DNA from: Diadophis punctatus similis
Lineage: Eukaryota > Chordata > Lepidosauria > Squamata > Dipsadidae
Reading direction: 5' to 3'
Length of the DNA stretch: 64,000 bases
Assembly (NCBI GenBank): GCA_023053685.1
Contig: JALIGW010000004.1
Span: 82,541,297-82,605,296 of the forward strand
The notes under the pieces: generated by a model
Told to the model about the DNA's origin: nothing
Databases searched by the model: none
Seen by the model: the letters and a program-made list of their open reading frames with translations, nothing else
Program-made: the position numbers and the translations under genes
Shown: piece by piece, positions 59,078 to 64,000 of the stretch
Layout of the letters: each line of letters starts with the position of its first letter
Position numbering within the stretch: the first letter of the stretch is position 1

Positions 59078-59516
59078 CATTTATAGTCATTTGTTCCAAT
59101 CTATAACCTGGTCCAATATGACATTTAAATGAGCTGGAGACAAGAATGATTCATTCAAACCTAGCATTTGTTTTTTCTAGAACAAAAGAAAAATTAACAT
59201 TAAATGTTAAGAAAGAAATCCTTACTATTATATTAAGGATCAACTACATTGTTCATTGGTGACTAGAACGCTTTGGAGAAATAAGGAAATGGCAAAGATA
59301 TGTGGCAATTTAAGTCTGGCCAGGAACTACGGTAGCTGAAAAAAACCTAAGTTTCTTTTTATGCCAAGGTGTGGGTGGGTATAGAAATAATTTTTCCATT
59401 TTTAGGGAAGACACAGAATTGAACTTGTGTTTCCTTTCACAAAAGGCAATAATTAGCAGAAGAGCACAGAAGAAAGAGAAGTTTCCATCTGGATGAACTT
59501 TTCCATATACTTATAC
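59078..59516. other. Unannotated intronic sequence
   Basis: No recognisable feature. Confidence 0.35.
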
Positions 59517-59555
59517 TTAAGTATATGGAGTATAAAGTATACTCCATATACTTAA
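59517..59555. repeat. Perfect 18-bp-arm hairpin
   Basis: TTAAGTATATGGAGTATA (59517-59534), loop AAG, TATACTCCATATACTTAA (59538-59555). An overlapping shorter palindrome (CCATATACTTATACTT / AAGTATATGG) lies just upstream. Confidence 0.95.
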
Positions 59556-59616
59556 AGTATCACAGGTGGTTTTATTTTTCCTTTGAAGAAAGCTTACTTT
59601 TACTCTCTCTGTTTCA

Positions 59617-60022
<406 letters not shown>

Positions 60023-60477
60023 TATATCTTAGGGCCAGACTATCTTCAAGACTGCCTCCTACCATGTACCTCCCAACAATCGGGAGATCGAACAGGGTTG
60101 GGCTCCTTCTGGTCCTGTCAGCTAAACAGTGTCGGCTGGCGAGGCCGCGGGGGAGGGCCTTCTCTGTTGCTGCCCTGGCTCTCTGGAACCAGCTACCGCC
60201 GGAGATTCGTACCCCCCCATCTTATTGGCCTTCAGGAAAGCCGTTAAGACCTGGCTTTTCCGGCAGGCTTGGGGCCAGTGACCCGACAGAGCTAATCAGT
60301 AAGATCGCCCCTGAATGAATGTAGTGATTGATCGTTTTTAAATTTTTAAACATGCTTTTAAATTTTATTGTGATGTTCTTTTTTGTATTGATTCATATTT
60401 GTGAGCCGCCCAGAGTCCTCTGGGAATTGGGCAGCATACAAATATGATCAAATAAATAAATAAATAAATAAATAAAT

Positions 60478-60478
<1 letters not shown>
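60023..60478 (+). mobile_element. L2-like LINE 3' end
   Basis: Coding remnants include [20 protein letters not shown] and [17 protein letters not shown] 3' UTR (GAGCCGCCCAGAGTCCTCTG) follows and an (AAAT)n tail runs at 60451-60478. It joins (AC)n at 60480-60521. Confidence 0.85.

Positions 60479-60479
<1 letters not shown>

Positions 60480-60521
<42 letters not shown>
60480..60521. repeat. (AC)n microsatellite
   Basis: 21 AC units directly after the LINE tail. Confidence 0.97.
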
Positions 60522-60523
<2 letters not shown>

Positions 60524-60780
60524 ATAAAAATTCAGATTTGTGTATAGCTTCACACAAGGTGAATTGGTAAAGTCTCTCATCTGAAATCTCTGTTTTTAAC
60601 GAGCCCATTTACGCATTAACCAACCCTTTGAAGCATTTCTTGAAACCACATCTGTGCACGCATTCACAAAGTTGCGACACTGAACGGATGTGGATAGCAT
60701 CGTTGCAAGCTGCCCAGAGTTATCCTGTGATAAGATGGGCAGCCAATATATTCTACGATAATATTTATTAATTTTGCAAG

Positions 60781-61165
60781 AGCGGTGGTGGCGCAGTACT
60801 GCAGACTAACTCACTGCTCATTGCCAGCAGTTCGATTCTGACCAGCTCAAAGTTGACTCCGCCTTCCATCCTTCCCAGCAGAGGTGGGTTCCTACCGGTG
60901 CTAACCGGTTCTTTAGAACCATTAGTAAACCGGTGGTGACGTCACGGAGCCAGTTCTGTCAGTGCCGGTCCGTGGGCGCCGCCATCTTTGATTTTGCTTC
61001 TGCGCATGTGCACTTCCATCGCGATGCGAACCGGTGGGGAAGGTAAGTAGAACCCACCCCTGCTTCCGAGGTCGGTAAAATGATTGTTGGAAGCAATAGG
61101 CTGACTCTGTAAACCACTTAGAGAGGGCTGTAAAGCACTATGGAGTGGTATATAAATCTGCTATT
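60781..61165 (+). mobile_element. tRNA-derived SINE interrupted by hAT
   Basis: Head GCGGTGGTGGCGCAGTACTG, B-box-like CAGTTCGATTCTGACC, body TTGACTCCGCCTTCCATCC. It is interrupted at 60879 and resumes GAGGTCGGTAAAATGATTG, then CTTAGAGAGGGCTGTAAAGC and a CTATTGCTATT tail. Confidence 0.9.
60879..61062. mobile_element. Small hAT element inside SINE
   Basis: Ends CAGAGGTGGGTTCC and GAACCCACCCCTG. Flanks CTTCCCAG (60871-60878) and CTTCCGAG (61063-61070), one mismatch. Removing the insert restores the SINE phrase CATCCTTCCGAGGTCGG. Confidence 0.95.
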
Positions 61166-61233
61166 GCTATTCCTTCTTTCCTTCTTTCCTTCCTTCCTCC
61201 CTCCCTCCCTTTCCTTCCTTCCTTCCTTCCTTG
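61166..61233. repeat. (CTTC)n microsatellite between two SINEs
   Basis: CTTC/CCTC units run from the tail of one SINE to the head of the next. Confidence 0.95.
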
Positions 61234-61588
<355 letters not shown>

Positions 61589-62336
61589 AGCTCTGGATAT
61601 GGCTAACAAGGGGAACCAAATTGTTGCTGAACTTAAAGCGATGACAGAATTTATGCTGTACAAACATTCCCACCCCTGTAAAAAAAAATAAAAAAAACTG
61701 CTTTTTCACACAACAAAGAGAGAACCTGCATATCTGAGAAAGTTCACAAGTGCCGGGTTCGCTCCAGGTAATTCTAGTGTCTTCTCTCAAACTACAACTG
61801 AGCAACAGCATCGTCAGAATCTTTTGATAGTTTTCTTACAACAATACATAATTGGGATTAACAAGCAGAAAAGCTGAGCAGAGTTTTCCTAATAGGAAAA
61901 TAGAGCACACTTTTAGGAGGAACTTGTGGCCATTACGAATTGGTCAACTACTAGCAATAACGAGCCCCCGTGGCTGGAAATATTGCAACTGCCAATCTGG
62001 GCTGTGACTGGGAGCATAAGGAAGGACATATAATTCTGCGAGAGCAGCTGTCATGTTCATTTTTGACGAGAACATCTGTTGCTTAGAATCTGGGTCTTTT
62101 TATCCGGCTGGCGGTGCTTGTGCCAACGGACAGAGAGTTGCTTCAAAATGCTCGTCACTTCTTCATTAAATGTGGGTTTTCATTGCAGACAAAAAAAGGC
62201 GCGATTGTCCAATCAAATTCCCCACCAAAAAAGTTGTTTCGTTTGATTGCTTTAGAGTAAAAATACAGAGAGAATTTTCTCCTGGATCCATTACAAATCC
62301 ACCCCTTTTTTTCTTAAAAAAAATAGAAAAATCCCC
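61589..62336. other. Unannotated intronic sequence
   Basis: No recognisable repeat or exon. Confidence 0.35.
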
Positions 62337-62541
62337 ACTATATAATGATATAGTTATTGAATTATATAATGATATAATTATTGAATAACTATATAATTAT
62401 ATAGTTATTGAATTATATAATGATATAATTATTGAATAACTATATAATGATATAGTTATCGAATTATATAATGATATAATTATTGAATAACTATATAATG
62501 ATATAGTTATCGAATTATATAATGATATAATTATTGAATAA
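62337..62541. repeat. 51-bp AT-rich minisatellite
   Basis: The phrase TAGTTATTGAATTATATAAT or its TATCGAATT variant starts at 62351, 62402, 62453 and 62504, exactly 51 bp apart. Each unit begins TAGTTATT and ends AATAACTA, so it is nearly palindromic. Confidence 0.95.
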
Positions 62542-62928
62542 CTCAACTTACAGCCATTCGTTTAGGGGTTATTTGAAGTTACAACAGCATTGAAAAAAGT
62601 GACTTATGACCGTTTTTCACACTTATGACCATTGCAGCATCCCCATGGTCACGTGACCAAAATTCAGACACTTGGCAACTGACTCACATTTATGACGGTT
62701 GCAGTGTCCCAGGATCATGTGATCACATTTGCAACTTTCTGACAAGCAAAGTCAATGGGGAATCCAGATTCACTTAACAACCGTGTTACTAACTTAACAA
62801 CTGCAGTGATTCACTTAAGAACTGTGTCAAGAAAGGTCGTAAAATGGAGCAAAATTCACTTAACTGGAACTCATGGAAATCTTGTGTTCAACTGTGGTTG
62901 CGGTAGTCTACACTTGGTTGTTACATAA
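62542..62928 (-). mobile_element. CTTAC-family MITE
   Basis: CTCAACTTACAGCCATTCGT to CGGTAGTCTACACTTGG, with landmarks CATCCCCATGGTCACGTGAC and GACAAGCAAAGTCAATGGGG. The left end meets the 51-bp minisatellite. Confidence 0.85.
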
Positions 62929-63322
62929 GTGGGTTTAAAAGAAGGAGAAACTCACAAATAGAATGTCTTCACAAAATTGGAGTAAAACAGTAAGAATGGT
63001 TCTTATTTTAGGAGCGTAAAATACAGAAGAACAGCATGTCATCATTACCAGATAAGAGAGATTAAATTTAAAAAAGCCAGAATACAGAACAAATTAACTC
63101 CCACATTTTTTTTCCAAGTTTGATTTCAGTTGGATGTATCTGTCAAGAACAAGATCCATCTTCTGCAAAGTTAATGCCCCAAATAATCCTTACAGCAAGT
63201 TTAGTCTGCATAAATCTTATATTAATTAAACTTTTGGTTTACATTTATAATAGTAACGATGCAAATCCGGAGAGAGGTTAAACAGCGAAGCCAACTTGTT
63301 GGTCTAGATTTCTGGTCTTTAC
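62929..63322. other. Unannotated intronic sequence
   Basis: No recognisable feature. Confidence 0.35.
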
Positions 63323-63719
63323 AGATAGTCCTCGATCTACAACAGTTCGTTTAGTGACCATTCAAAGTTACCAAAGGCACTGAAAAAAAGTGGCTTATGA
63401 CTATTTTTCACACTTATGACCATTGCAGAAACTCTATGGTCACATGATCAAAATTCAGACACTTTGGCAACTGACTCGCATTTATGACGGTTACAGTGTC
63501 CTGGGGTTATGTGATCCCCTTTTGTGACCTTCTGACGAGCAAAGTCAGTGGTGAAACCAGACTCACTTAACAACCATGTTACTAATTTAACATCTGAAGT
63601 GATTCACTTAATAACTATGACAAGAAAGGTGGTACAATGGAGCAAAACTCACTTAATGAAGGTCTCGCTTAGCAACAAAAATTTTGGGCTCAGTTATAGT
63701 GGTAAATCGAGGGCTATCA
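63323..63719 (-). mobile_element. CTTAC-family MITE, full length
   Basis: Ends AGATAGTCCTCGATCTACAA and GTGGTAAATCGAGGGCTATC. Same orientation as its neighbour at 62542. Confidence 0.87.
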
Positions 63720-64000
63720 ACTGCTACCAACAGCCAATAGGCCCATTTAAAATGTCTTAAAATTGTTGTAATTTTAAAATTCCTATACTCCATTTGCAGT
63801 TCTCGCTCAGTAATCTCATGATAATAATTTGTTCAGGGAAAAATAATGGTCAAACATTTGTTCATTATTGGCCTGAAAAATGAATTTAAACCCCAGGGAG
63901 AACGAGGATAATGAAACAACACACATGCTTTCAATTTGCATGCCCCATCAGGGAGCAAAACAAAATAATGATTTTTTTTAAACTGAAACTATCTGAAAGT

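Overview
The window is a piece of a squamate reptile nuclear genome, most likely a snake. It contains squamate-type CR1 LINEs, Sauria SINEs, L2/Rex-like LINEs, many short hAT-type and Tc1/mariner-like non-autonomous transposons, and very long simple-sequence arrays (ATAGA/GGAAT pentamers, AT, ATTT, GGAA, CT). There are no operons, ribosome-binding sites or compact gene arrays.

I can support one host-gene feature: a 117-bp coding exon on the minus strand at 32940-33056. It has a T10-CAG acceptor and a GTGAGT donor. Its 38 full codons read as the segment joining the N-terminal PDZ domain to the guanylate-kinase-like domain of a MAGI scaffold protein, and the match is best to MAGI2. MAGI2 is known for very large introns, so the rest of the window is read as intron: 33057-64000 lies upstream of the exon in the transcript and 1-32939 lies downstream.

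Layout. 1-9 kb: CR1, SINE and L1 3' ends with several nested insertions. 9.2-10.4 kb: an L2-like LINE split by a hAT element. 10.9-13.7 kb: Rex-like LINE, SINE, L1 and a large purine microsatellite. 14-21.8 kb: SINEs, two LTR families, hAT elements and LINE pieces. 22.5-31 kb: CR1, a palindromic MITE, AT/ATTT arrays, L2-like LINE, MITE fragments, a CT tract and a Penelope-like fragment. 31-33.4 kb: repeat-poor intron with the exon. 33.4-36.9 kb: compound microsatellite, MITEs, LTR, L1 and hAT. 37-39.5 kb: repeat-poor. 39.5-50.5 kb: SINE with a 67-bp internal tandem repeat, L1, composite hAT, CR1s, LTRs, CTTC arrays and a 1.1-kb pentamer satellite. 51-64 kb: MITEs, hATs, SINEs, an AT array, a 51-bp minisatellite and a 2.2-kb repeat-poor stretch.

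No intact transposon gene was seen. Every LINE is a 5'-truncated, mutated 3' fragment. The strongest support for individual insertions is target-site duplications read directly from the sequence; these also give relative ages, because younger elements interrupt older ones. Family names are from memory of repeat families, not from a database search, and element boundaries are approximate unless a target-site duplication is quoted.
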